The notes below the pieces were generated by a model, which saw nothing but the letters and a program-made list of their open reading frames with translations, had not been told where the DNA came from and did no database searches. A DNA stretch of 15,771 nucleotides. It comes from Acidimicrobiia bacterium. GTDB taxonomy: Bacteria; Actinomycetota; Acidimicrobiia; Spongiisociales; ZC4RG35. The stretch spans positions 1 through 15,771 of the forward strand of contig WHTL01000049.1 in NCBI GenBank assembly GCA_009377735.1, written 5' to 3'. Both the position numbers and the translations under genes were made by a program. Position 1 is the first letter of the stretch, and every line of letters begins with the position of its first letter. Of the stretch, positions 6,215 through 12,307 are shown piece by piece.

Positions 6215-6380
6215 GGAGAAAAACCGACCAGGGAAACCCGGCGACCAAGTAAGGGAGATGGCCTGTGGGCCGTCGGCGCCAGTTTTGTGCTGGGAAGCGG
6301 GATGCAACTAATGGGCCGGGTGGTTCGATCAGGTCATTGCTCAGTGGAGTGAGCACACCTTCGGACCCTCGGCCCTTTCT
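6215..6380 (+). ncRNA. Foldable dnaB leader or small RNA of unknown class
   Basis: No open frame of substance exists between 6149 and 6484, yet the sequence folds well. Left half: stem CCGAC/GTCGG (6224-6228 with 6272-6276) encloses GGG-AAA-CCC (6231-6239) and GGCC-TGTG-GGCC (6260-6271). Right half: a long interrupted hairpin, GGGCCG/CGGCCC (6313-6318 with 6370-6375), CGA/TCG (6326-6328 with 6361-6363), AGGT/ACCT (6331-6334 with 6357-6360) and GCTCA/TGAGC (6339-6343 with 6350-6354), followed by TTTCT. The last could be a weak terminator, making this an independent RNA or an attenuated leader. I compared it from memory with SAM, cobalamin, ydaO, T-box and glycine riboswitches and found no convincing match. 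From 6381 to 6501 I see only a short GACCC-G-GGGTC palindrome. Confidence 0.4.
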
Positions 6381-6501
6381 CATGCCACGGGCAGCGAACT
6401 ATTCCGGTTTCCGCGACCCGGGGTCGACGTTCTAGGTTGGGGCGAGCGCGGAACGCGGGGGCCGCCATTTCTGTCACTACCTGATGGGAGAGTTGCGTCA
6501 C

Positions 6502-7857
6502 ATGTCCCAGTCGCCTGCCGAGGGGTTACCCCGATCCAAGTCGAGGGTGCCACCACACTCCCGAGAAGCAGAGGAGTCAGTTCTGGGAGCCATCCTGCTC
6601 TCACCCGACGCTCCGAGCGATGTCATGGATCGACTGCAGAGCGATGACTTCTACATCCCCGCCCACAGCGCCATTTATGACGCTATGCGAACCTTGTTCG
6701 ACCAGAGCCAACCCATCGATCCCGTCAGTGTCTCCGAGGCACTTCGTAGGAACGGCGAACTGGAGAAGGTGGGAGGTGGGCCGTACCTGGCACGTCTCAC
6801 CGACTACGTGCCCTCAACCTCGAATCTTGATTACTACTGCACGATCGTCGAGGAGAACGCCCGACGTCGTGACCTGATCAGAGCTGGGTCCACCATCACC
6901 GATCTCGCCTTCACCACCGAGGAGGAGGTCTTTGAGGTTCTCGACCGTGCGGAACGGGCCGTGTTGAGTGTCGCCGAGCGACGTGCCAACCAGAACCTCC
7001 TCGAGATCGGCCCGATGTTCCAGGACATCCTCGAGCATATCGAACACATGGAGGAGGTCGGCTCCGAGATGACGGGGCTCTCCACCGGCTTCCGCGACCT
7101 CGACGGAAAGTTGGCGGGGTTGCAGCCGTCCAACCTGATCGTGATAGCGGCCCGACCGGCCATGGGAAAGTCGGCTCTCACGACGAATGTCGCCACCCAC
7201 GTCGCCCTCCAGGGAGCACCGGTGGCTGTCTTTAGCTTGGAGATGTCGAAAGAGGAGATCGTCCAACGTATCCTCGCCTCCGTCGGCAGGGTCGATTCAA
7301 TGAAACTGAGATCGGGCCAGCTCGGTCCGACTGGATGGCAGAAGGTGATCAAGGCCGCATCCGATCTCTACAAGGCTCCCATCTTCATCGACGACTCACC
7401 GGTGGTAACGGTCACCGACATCCGGGCCAAGTCGCGACGTCTCAAACGACGTCACGGCCTGGGCCTGGTCGTCGTCGACTATCTCCAGCTGATGCAGGCG
7501 TCGGGTAGGGAGAACCGCCAGCAGGAGATCGCCGAGATCAGCCGCAATCTCAAGAACCTGGCGCGGGAGTTGGAGGTTCCCATCGTCGCCGTTAGCCAGC
7601 TCAACCGCTCCCTCGAATCACGTGAGGACAAACGCCCCCGTCTCTCCGACCTTCGTGAAAGCGGTTCCATCGAACAGGACGCGGACGTTGTGATGTTCAT
7701 CTACCGCCACGAGTACTACCACCCCGAGGATGCAGAGGCACGCGGTCTGGCTGAGGTGGCAGTGGCAAAACATCGGGCGGGTTCTGTGGGGACGGTGAAG
7801 ATGACGTTCCTGCCCGAGTTCACCCGCTTCGCCGACATGGGTCGGGACGTGAGCTAG
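6502..7857 (+). CDS. dnaB: Replicative DNA helicase DnaB
   Basis: The hexameric 5'-3' helicase that unwinds the replication fork. From ATG 6502 it is 451 aa; GGGAGAG 9 nt upstream supports this start over the in-frame ATG at 6484, which would add six residues. Seen: the N-terminal interaction domain with PPHSREAEESVLGAIL, then the RecA-like domain with Walker A RPAMGKSAL (Lys223), VFSLEMSKEEIVQRIL, Walker B LVVVDYLQLM (Asp326), NLKNLARELEVPIVAVSQLNRS and RPRLSDLRESGSIEQDADVV. The helicase motifs are uninterrupted, so there is no intein, although dnaB often carries one in actinobacteria. It follows the rpsF-rplI cluster as in many bacteria but has its own long leader. Confidence 0.97.
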   Translation: MSQSPAEGLPRSKSRVPPHSREAEESVLGAILLSPDAPSDVMDRLQSDDFYIPAHSAIYDAMRTLFDQSQPIDPVSVSEALRRNGELEKVGGGPYLARLTDYVPSTSNLDYYCTIVEENARRRDLIRAGSTITDLAFTTEEEVFEVLDRAERAVLSVAERRANQNLLEIGPMFQDILEHIEHMEEVGSEMTGLSTGFRDLDGKLAGLQPSNLIVIAARPAMGKSALTTNVATHVALQGAPVAVFSLEMSKEEIVQRILASVGRVDSMKLRSGQLGPTGWQKVIKAASDLYKAPIFIDDSPVVTVTDIRAKSRRLKRRHGLGLVVVDYLQLMQASGRENRQQEIAEISRNLKNLARELEVPIVAVSQLNRSLESREDKRPRLSDLRESGSIEQDADVVMFIYRHEYYHPEDAEARGLAEVAVAKHRAGSVGTVKMTFLPEFTRFADMGRDVS

Positions 7858-7871
7858 GAGGACGCGCAGTG

Positions 7872-7891
7872 CCAGGGGGTGAGCCTGGTTT
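7872..7891 (+). terminator. Weak candidate terminator after dnaB
   Basis: CCAGG (7872-7876), a 7-nt loop and CCTGG (7884-7888), followed by TTTC. The five-bp stem and short T-run make this a weak call. Confidence 0.2.
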
Positions 7892-7913
7892 CGGGCGTGA
7901 AGTAGTGTCCCCC

Positions 7914-7942
7914 TTGACATATCGGGATCGTTCGGCCAGAGT
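7914..7942 (+). promoter_or_regulatory. Promoter of the leuA leader
   Basis: A perfect -35 TTGACA (7914-7919), 17 bp, CAGAGT (7937-7942). Transcription would begin around 7949-7951, at the start codon of the leader peptide. This is the best promoter in the window. Confidence 0.65.
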
Positions 7943-7950
7943 TGTCGCGG

Positions 7951-7986
7951 ATGAAACAACACACAGGTCTGCTTCTAGAGAGCTAG
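7951..7986 (+). CDS. leuL: leuA leader peptide with three consecutive Leu codons
   Basis: An 11-residue frame, MKQHTGLLLES, with codons CTG-CTT-CTA (7969-7977) in a row, ending in TAG at 7984-7986. CTA is expected to be a rare Leu codon in a GC-rich genome, which would sharpen sensing of charged tRNA-Leu. Its ATG is 8 nt after the -10 box, so the message is probably leaderless. The stop codon runs into the 5' arm of an 11-bp hairpin, followed by a U-tract terminator and then leuA. This is the arrangement of ribosome-mediated leucine attenuation, known before leuA in Streptomyces and Corynebacterium relatives. Confidence 0.72.
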   Translation: MKQHTGLLLES

Positions 7987-8014
7987 ACGAGCACCAACAA
8001 TCCGGTGCTCGTCT
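7985..8014 (+). promoter_or_regulatory. Leader hairpin of the leuA attenuator
   Basis: A perfect 11-bp stem, AGACGAGCACC (7985-7995) with GGTGCTCGTCT (8004-8014), and an 8-nt loop. The 5' arm overlaps the leader stop codon, so a ribosome stalled at the Leu codons would mask it. It lacks a T-tract, so it is a pause or switching hairpin rather than the terminator. Confidence 0.65.
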
Positions 8015-8018
8015 CCAA

Positions 8019-8051
8019 CCTCCTGCGCTTCCCATGGCCAGGGGGTTTTTT
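8019..8051 (+). terminator. Attenuator terminator before leuA
   Basis: CCTCCTG (8019-8025) pairs with CAGGGGG (8039-8045), with one G-T wobble and a 13-nt loop, directly followed by six Ts (8046-8051). It lies 40 nt before leuA, as expected for an intrinsic terminator whose formation is controlled by leader translation. Confidence 0.6.
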
Positions 8052-8091
8052 GATGGATTGAGACGGATCGCACGAAACACTGGAGGCAACA

Positions 8092-9768
8092 ATGCCGCAG
8101 CAAGAGACAAATCGGATGCCACACGAGAAATACAGGGGCTTTCGTCCCCTCACCCTCGACGACCGGACTTGGCCCGGTCGCCGTATAGAGAGCGCACCCA
8201 CCTGGTGTTCGGTCGACCTGCGAGACGGTAACCAGGCCCTCATCGACCCCATGGATCCGTCACGGAAGATGGAGATGTTCAAAGCCCTGGTGGAGATGGG
8301 CTTCAAACAGATAGAAGTAGGGTTCCCCGCCGCCAGCCAGCCTGACTTCGACTTCTGTCGTCAGATCATCGAAGAGGATCTCATTCCCGATGACGTGATC
8401 ATTCAGGTACTGACCCAATGCCGCGCCGAGCAGATCGAGCGGATCTACGAGGCGATCGAAGGTTCGGCCAATGCCATCGTCCACTTCTACAACTCCACGT
8501 CGATCCTACAGCGTGACGTCGTGTTCGGGCTGCCCCGTGAGGGCATTGTCGACATCGCTGTCGAGGCGGCGAGGCTGTGCCGCAAGCTGGAGCCGACCGT
8601 GCCTGGAACCGAAGTGGCCTACGAGTACTCGCCGGAGTCATTCACCGGGACCGAGCCCGAGTTCGCTATAGAGATATGTGACAGGGTTATGGACGCCCTC
8701 GATCTCTCGTCGGATGAGGAGGTGATCCTCAATCTCCCGGCCACAGTGGAGATGTACACCCCCAATCTGTACGCCGATGTCATCGAATACTTCCACCGCA
8801 ACATCCCGCGCCGTGACCAGGTGGTCCTCTCGCTCCATCCCCACAACGACAGGGGTACGGCGGTGGCCGCCGCGGAGTTGGGTCTCACTGCCGGGGCGGA
8901 CAGGGTGGAGGGGACCTTATTCGGCAATGGGGAGCGTACCGGAAACGTAGACGTGGTGACCCTGGCCCTCAATCTGTTCTCTCAAGGGGTCGATCCCGAA
9001 CTCGACATCTCCGACATCGATGGGATGCGGAGGATGGCGGAGCACTGCAATCGTCTCCCGGTGCACCCTCGGCATCCCTATGTGGGTGATCTGGTCTACA
9101 CCGCCTTCTCCGGCAGCCACCAGGACGCTATCAAGAAGGGGTTCGGTGCTCTGGAGGAGAGGTCCGGACCCGATGGGTACAAGATCTGGGAGGTACCCTA
9201 CCTTCCAATAGACCCCAAGCACGTTGGCAGGTCCTACGAGGCGGTCATCAGGGTGAACTCACAGTCAGGAAAGGGTGGGGTCGCCTATGTGATGGCGGAG
9301 GAGCACGGTCTCTATCTGCCGCGACGGCTCCAGATCGAGTTCTCCCGCACTATCCAGCATGTGACGGAAGACTCCGGAACCGAGATCAGCCCCAAGGACA
9401 TGTGGGATAGCTTCGAGGCTGTATACCTTGGCGGTGGTCCGATTCGGCTGGACGACTTCGTGATCGAGAGCAGCGATGGTGTGGCGTCCGTTACGGCCGT
9501 GTTGGATGTCGACGGTCAGCGACAGGAGGTGACCGGACGGGGGAACGGCCCCGTGTCGGCATTCGTGGACGGGTTGTCCTCACTCGTCTCGATCGAGGTT
9601 CTCGACTACAGCGAGCATGCCATCGGCTCAGGGGCAGACGCCAGAGCAGCTGCCTATGTCGAGGTCCAACACCAAGACCGGGTCTTGTGGGGAGTGGGTA
9701 TCGACCCCTCCATCGTTGCCGCGTCGATGCAGGCGGTGATATCGGCGGTGAATCGCGCTCGAGAGTGA
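8092..9768 (+). CDS. leuA: 2-isopropylmalate synthase
   Basis: Condenses acetyl-CoA with 2-oxoisovalerate, the first committed step of leucine synthesis; normally feedback-inhibited by leucine. The 558-aa length and sequence fit the actinobacterial type (the LeuA2 form). Seen: a short N-terminal extension, the catalytic motif DLRDGNQALIDPM (42-54) with metal-binding Asp45, GFPAASQPDFDF, the metal-binding HPHNDRG (H249 and H251) followed by GADRVEGTLFGNGERTGNVD, and a C-terminal LeuA dimer/regulatory domain (about 435-555) ending in MQAVISAVNRA. GGAGG 5 nt before ATG 8092 fixes the start; Met9 is less likely. Expression is probably controlled by the leucine attenuator upstream. It is followed by a strong hairpin terminator. 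Confidence 0.97.
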   Translation: MPQQETNRMPHEKYRGFRPLTLDDRTWPGRRIESAPTWCSVDLRDGNQALIDPMDPSRKMEMFKALVEMGFKQIEVGFPAASQPDFDFCRQIIEEDLIPDDVIIQVLTQCRAEQIERIYEAIEGSANAIVHFYNSTSILQRDVVFGLPREGIVDIAVEAARLCRKLEPTVPGTEVAYEYSPESFTGTEPEFAIEICDRVMDALDLSSDEEVILNLPATVEMYTPNLYADVIEYFHRNIPRRDQVVLSLHPHNDRGTAVAAAELGLTAGADRVEGTLFGNGERTGNVDVVTLALNLFSQGVDPELDISDIDGMRRMAEHCNRLPVHPRHPYVGDLVYTAFSGSHQDAIKKGFGALEERSGPDGYKIWEVPYLPIDPKHVGRSYEAVIRVNSQSGKGGVAYVMAEEHGLYLPRRLQIEFSRTIQHVTEDSGTEISPKDMWDSFEAVYLGGGPIRLDDFVIESSDGVASVTAVLDVDGQRQEVTGRGNGPVSAFVDGLSSLVSIEVLDYSEHAIGSGADARAAAYVEVQHQDRVLWGVGIDPSIVAASMQAVISAVNRARE

Positions 9769-9794
9769 CCGACTGGGGAGAGCACTAGCCAACA

Positions 9795-9827
9795 GGGAAC
9801 GGGGCGGTCAAAGACCGCCCCGTTCCC
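9795..9827. terminator. Strong hairpin terminator between leuA and dcd
   Basis: GGGAACGGGGCGGTC (9795-9809), AAA loop, GACCGCCCCGTTCCC (9813-9827): a perfect 15-bp stem lying between two convergent genes. There is no clear T-tract on either side, which is common in GC-rich actinobacteria. Confidence 0.75.
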
Positions 9828-9853
9828 CTTGGGCCTCAATCTGGAAGGAATCC

Positions 9854-9869
9854 GAGGTCCGAAGACCTC
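9854..9869 (-). terminator. UUCG-capped hairpin downstream of dcd
   Basis: On the minus strand GAGGTC-TTCG-GACCTC forms a 6-bp stem closed by a C(UUCG)G tetraloop, 70 bp after the dcd stop. It is probably the first terminator or 3'-end stabiliser of the minus-strand operon; the 15-bp hairpin beyond it would act as a backup. Confidence 0.45.
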
Positions 9870-9938
9870 AGACGAAGGGAGGTAGATCGAGGCCACCTGT
9901 GGTTGGCATACCCTTAAACGACAAATCTACTCGGATCT

Positions 9939-10538
9939 TTAGGGATTTTTCGAGTTTTTTGGAGATTTCTTTCGGTCGGCCCCGTCGCGGTGGGAGCGAC
10001 TTGCCGTTGGTCCGGTCTGATCCTGATACTTAGATCCGAGCTGCGGCGATCCATAAGGGACATCGGCGGCAGTTGTCATTGCATAGAAACTGATCTGTCC
10101 GATCTTCATGCCAGGATAGATGGCGATGGGGAGGGTGGCGACATTGGAGAGCTCAAGGGTGATGGCGCCATTGAATCCGGGATCGACGAACCCCGCCGTC
10201 GAGTGGATGAGGAGACCGAGTCGCCCCAACGAAGATTTCCCCTCGAGACGAGCGACTACGTCGATTCCCAGCCGGACACGCTCCTTGGTCGCACCAAGCA
10301 CAAATTCTCCCGGATGGAGCATGAAGTGCTCCTCTTCCGCCACCTCGACCAATGAGGTGAGGTCATCCTGGGCAGAGGTGGGGTCGATGTGGGGATACCG
10401 ATGGTTCTCGAAAACCCGGAACTGATTGTGCACCCTAAGGTCGACACTAGAAGGCTGGATGAAGGAGGGCTCAAGGGGGTCGATCTCGATTCGCCCCTCC
10501 TCGAGTGCCTGACGAATGGTTCGGTCCGAGAAGATCAC
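9939..10538 (-). CDS. dcd: dCTP deaminase, probably bifunctional with dUTPase activity
   Basis: Deaminates dCTP for dTMP synthesis. From GTG 10538 the protein has 199 aa and begins MIFSDRTIRQAL, matching the family start; the frame is open upstream to 10610 but that part overlaps the preceding gene. Seen: IQPSSVDLRV, FVLGATKERV, RLEGKSSLGRLGLLIHSTAG (97-116), FVDPGFNGAITLELSN with catalytic Glu129, PGMKIGQISF and a C-terminal GSKYQDQTGPTASR that closes over the nucleotide. From memory it is closest to M. tuberculosis Rv0321, which makes dUMP directly from dCTP, so both activities are inferred. It ends the minus-strand unit, 19 bp after the thioesterase gene. The basic Lys/Asn-rich tail is unusual. 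Confidence 0.94.
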   Translation of the reverse strand: MIFSDRTIRQALEEGRIEIDPLEPSFIQPSSVDLRVHNQFRVFENHRYPHIDPTSAQDDLTSLVEVAEEEHFMLHPGEFVLGATKERVRLGIDVVARLEGKSSLGRLGLLIHSTAGFVDPGFNGAITLELSNVATLPIAIYPGMKIGQISFYAMTTAADVPYGSPQLGSKYQDQTGPTASRSHRDGADRKKSPKNSKNP

Positions 10539-10557
10539 GCCGACACCATAGTGCCGC

Positions 10558-10950
10558 TCATGAGATGTGGACCGTTCCGGTGAAGATGGCGATGGTACGA
10601 CCGTCGGCACGACTTACCACCACGTGGTACGTACCGAGGGTGCGACCCCGTGTCATCTCATCGACGACTGCCGTGAGACGCTCACCGGGCTGTGTCGCTG
10701 CGGTGAGGACGATATGGGTGTCGATGGCGACGGCACGGTCGCCGGCCGCGTTGGACGCGAGGCTGAATGCCACATCGGCGAGGGAAAACACGGCTCCACC
10801 GTGTCCCACACCGAGAAAGTTGGTGTGCCGTTCCTCGAGATCGAGACCGATAGTGATTCTGTCATCGTCGACCGAGATGAGCTCCACACCTAGCCCTGCG
10901 GCGTATGGATCGGCGGTGAGCAGTTCTTTGACCCGGTCGACGCGGTTCAT
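10558..10950 (-). CDS. PaaI-type hotdog-fold acyl-CoA thioesterase
   Basis: A 130-aa single hotdog domain, the usual size for PaaI-like thioesterases that hydrolyse (hydroxy)phenylacetyl-CoA or other aryl/acyl-CoAs. Seen: N44-FLGVGHGGAVFSLAD59, the family signature with Asn44, the HGG turn (50-52) and Asp59, then VLTAATQPGERLTAVVDEMTRGRTLGTYHVVV, the paired strands of the hotdog sheet. Start ATG 10950 overlaps the amidotransferase stop by 4 bp (ATGA); a start further upstream at 10977 would lie within that gene and is unlikely. The substrate cannot be read from the sequence. No other phenylacetate genes are nearby, so a housekeeping CoA-thioesterase role is as likely as catabolism. Confidence 0.88.
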   Translation of the reverse strand: MNRVDRVKELLTADPYAAGLGVELISVDDDRITIGLDLEERHTNFLGVGHGGAVFSLADVAFSLASNAAGDRAVAIDTHIVLTAATQPGERLTAVVDEMTRGRTLGTYHVVVSRADGRTIAIFTGTVHIS

Positions 10951-11648
10951 AGCGCTTGGTCCACCGTAGCCAGCCAACTGGCGAACAGCCGATCGGAGTT
11001 GGCGGCGCGCTCCCGATCAGCCCTGCGTATGTCCTCGATGGTGGAGGCCAGGAGCTGTGGTGAGAGCCCATGTCGGATATCGTTGTCGGGGCGGGTCAAC
11101 CAGCCAACCGCTGTTTCGGCACTCGTTTCCGGATGGAACTGGACGCCGAGTGCCCGACCCACACGGAACGCATGGGCGAATCGACTCGACTCGGCGAGGA
11201 GAACCGCCGATGGCCCCAACTCGAAGGTATCGCCATGGACGGCAAGAGCGATCTCTCCCGCATCGCTGAAGACGGGATCCTTGGCACCGGCCCCGGTCTT
11301 GAAGAGCTTGACGATGCCGACTTCGGGCGACTCGGCAGGAAAGGCCCGCCCCCCACTCGCAGCGGCGAGTAGCTGTGCCCCCAGACAGATCCCGAGAGTC
11401 GGAGTCTCGGCATCGATCAGTTGCGACAGCCACCGGATCTCGGTGGTTAACCATGGGTAGGTTTCCGTCTGATAGGCACCCATCCGACCACCCAGGATCA
11501 CGGCCGCGTCTAGTTCTTCTGGTGGTGGCAGGGTGTCGCCGGCGGCTGGCGAGATGATGGTTGTCGCATGGTCCCCGAGATGCCCACCGAGACGGCCGAT
11601 GGGGGCCAGCGGGTCATTCTCGACCACGACGATCCTCAACTCGTTCAA
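10947..11648 (-). CDS. Class I glutamine amidotransferase (GMP-synthase GATase-like)
   Basis: A stand-alone class I GATase domain of 233 aa with no synthase partner. Seen: an N-terminal strand ELRIVVVEND, VILGGRMGAY, the nucleophile elbow TLGICLGAQLLA with Cys88, HGDTFELG, and the triad partners in GVQFHPETS (His172, Glu174). Such proteins hydrolyse glutamine, or act on gamma-glutamyl substrates; the specific target is unknown. I prefer the TTG start at 11648, which overlaps the preceding stop codon by 4 bp (TTGA); TTG 11639 is also possible. The frame is open to 11921, but that part is antisense-like, Arg/Gly-rich and overlaps the membrane protein gene. It is coupled to the thioesterase gene downstream by a further 4-bp overlap. 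Confidence 0.85.
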   Translation of the reverse strand: MNELRIVVVENDPLAPIGRLGGHLGDHATTIISPAAGDTLPPPEELDAAVILGGRMGAYQTETYPWLTTEIRWLSQLIDAETPTLGICLGAQLLAAASGGRAFPAESPEVGIVKLFKTGAGAKDPVFSDAGEIALAVHGDTFELGPSAVLLAESSRFAHAFRVGRALGVQFHPETSAETAVGWLTRPDNDIRHGLSPQLLASTIEDIRRADRERAANSDRLFASWLATVDQAL

Positions 11649-12043
11649 CGGCGCACCGAGGCGATGAACTGGACCACCGCAAAGCCCGCCACTATCACGA
11701 CGAGGAGCCACGCCAGGATATTCTCGGCCGCTCGATCGACGATGAGCCGGGTGAGAAGGACGGCAACAGCCAGGTTCACCAGACCGAAGAAGGCCGTTGT
11801 CCCCCGTCCCCCAGCCCCCTGGGCCGAGTAGGCGAGGATGAGGCCCCAAACGGCGGTGGCCGCCCCACCGGCCGAAGTGACCCACGACTCGACGAAATCG
11901 AGTGGCCTGTCGCTCATCCACCCTGCCAGGAGCGTCAGACCCACCAGAATGCAGAATCCTGCATCCCAGGCCAAAACCTGGCGGCGGAACACGTCTCCGG
12001 GCAGGATGACATCCAACTCAGCCGTATCGTCGAAATCGGTCAT
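11645..12043 (-). CDS. Four-helix membrane protein of unknown function
   Basis: 132 aa, not assigned to a family. An acidic N-terminus (DFDDTAELD) is followed by four hydrophobic helices at about 24-42, 53-72, 82-102 and 109-128, with short loops. It resembles the small SPW-repeat-like and other four-helix actinobacterial membrane proteins, but I cannot place it. The first short loop carries SWV (53-55), a possible SPW-like trace. It is the first gene of the minus-strand unit; its TGA overlaps the TTG start of the amidotransferase. A TAGGGT box ends 6 nt before the ATG, suggesting a leaderless transcript. The long frame on the other strand is a shadow. Confidence 0.7.
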   Translation of the reverse strand: MTDFDDTAELDVILPGDVFRRQVLAWDAGFCILVGLTLLAGWMSDRPLDFVESWVTSAGGAATAVWGLILAYSAQGAGGRGTTAFFGLVNLAVAVLLTRLIVDRAAENILAWLLVVIVAGFAVVQFIASVRR

Positions 12044-12049
12044 CCCATG

Positions 12050-12055
12050 ACCCTA
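12050..12055 (-). promoter_or_regulatory. Putative -10 box of the minus-strand membrane protein-GATase-paaI-dcd unit
   Basis: TAGGGT on the minus strand ends 6 nt before the ATG at 12043. No clear -35 is seen. GGG just before the ATG could give weak ribosome binding instead. Confidence 0.35.
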
Positions 12056-12167
12056 CCGGCATTGCCGCGTCTCCCCGCGCGCCCTGTTGTCCCCCTCCGT
12101 TCTGATGCTCTCCCCCCTCGAAGGTGTAGGGGCCGGGGTGTAGCCGTCGGGTCGAGAGGGGCACCTC

Positions 12168-12261
12168 CGCGAGAAGATCTCCTCGCGACTACCGAGGCGA
12201 TTGTGCCCTCTTACCTCCCGGCCTCCGGCCGGCAGGAACCTTTGCCCCTCCTCCGGAGGGG
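12168..12261. repeat. Cluster of three GC-rich inverted repeats upstream of purB
   Basis: The 264-bp divergent region before purB holds CGCGAG/CTCGCG (12168-12173 with 12183-12188), CCGGCC-TCC-GGCCGG (12219-12233) and CCCCTCC-TCC-GGAGGGG (12245-12261). The last two share a TCC spacer and lie 11 bp apart. A looser CCCCTCGA...TCGAGAGGGG pairing precedes them. They may be mRNA leader hairpins or protein-binding sites, depending on where the purB transcript begins; a TACATT at 12268-12273 could be a -10. Confidence 0.45.
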
Positions 12262-12307
12262 AACAGTTACATTCGTGGGGGAAGAATTGGTGTGCGAACA
12301 TGTGGGG

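Noticed and set aside
6221..6310. Possible SAM-I or cobalamin riboswitch (GAAACCCGGCGACCA and GGGAAGCGGG resemble conserved boxes)
   Set aside because: Only single boxes match; the other invariant segments (the SAM-I 5' GA-rich part and GGTGCTAA, or the B12 box) are missing, and dnaB is not a target of either.
6313..6380. T-box-like GGGTGG within a terminator-like hairpin
   Set aside because: The T-box core needs GGTGGNACC, and no specifier-loop or stem I features are present; no aminoacyl-tRNA synthetase or biosynthetic gene follows.
7869..8231. Plus-strand frame covering the leuA leader
   Set aside because: It runs through the leader hairpins, the T-tract and the start of leuA in another frame; the regulatory elements explain the region.
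11649..11921. N-terminal extension of the amidotransferase frame to 11921
   Set aside because: Gly/Arg-rich low-complexity translation overlapping the membrane protein gene in another frame; the GATase fold begins at ELRIVVVEND just after the TTG at 11648.
11561..12307. N-terminal extension of the purB frame back to 11561 (about 250 extra residues)
   Set aside because: It is Arg/His/Pro-rich, has no lyase similarity and lies antisense to the amidotransferase and membrane protein genes; the PurB family N-terminus begins at about 12308.
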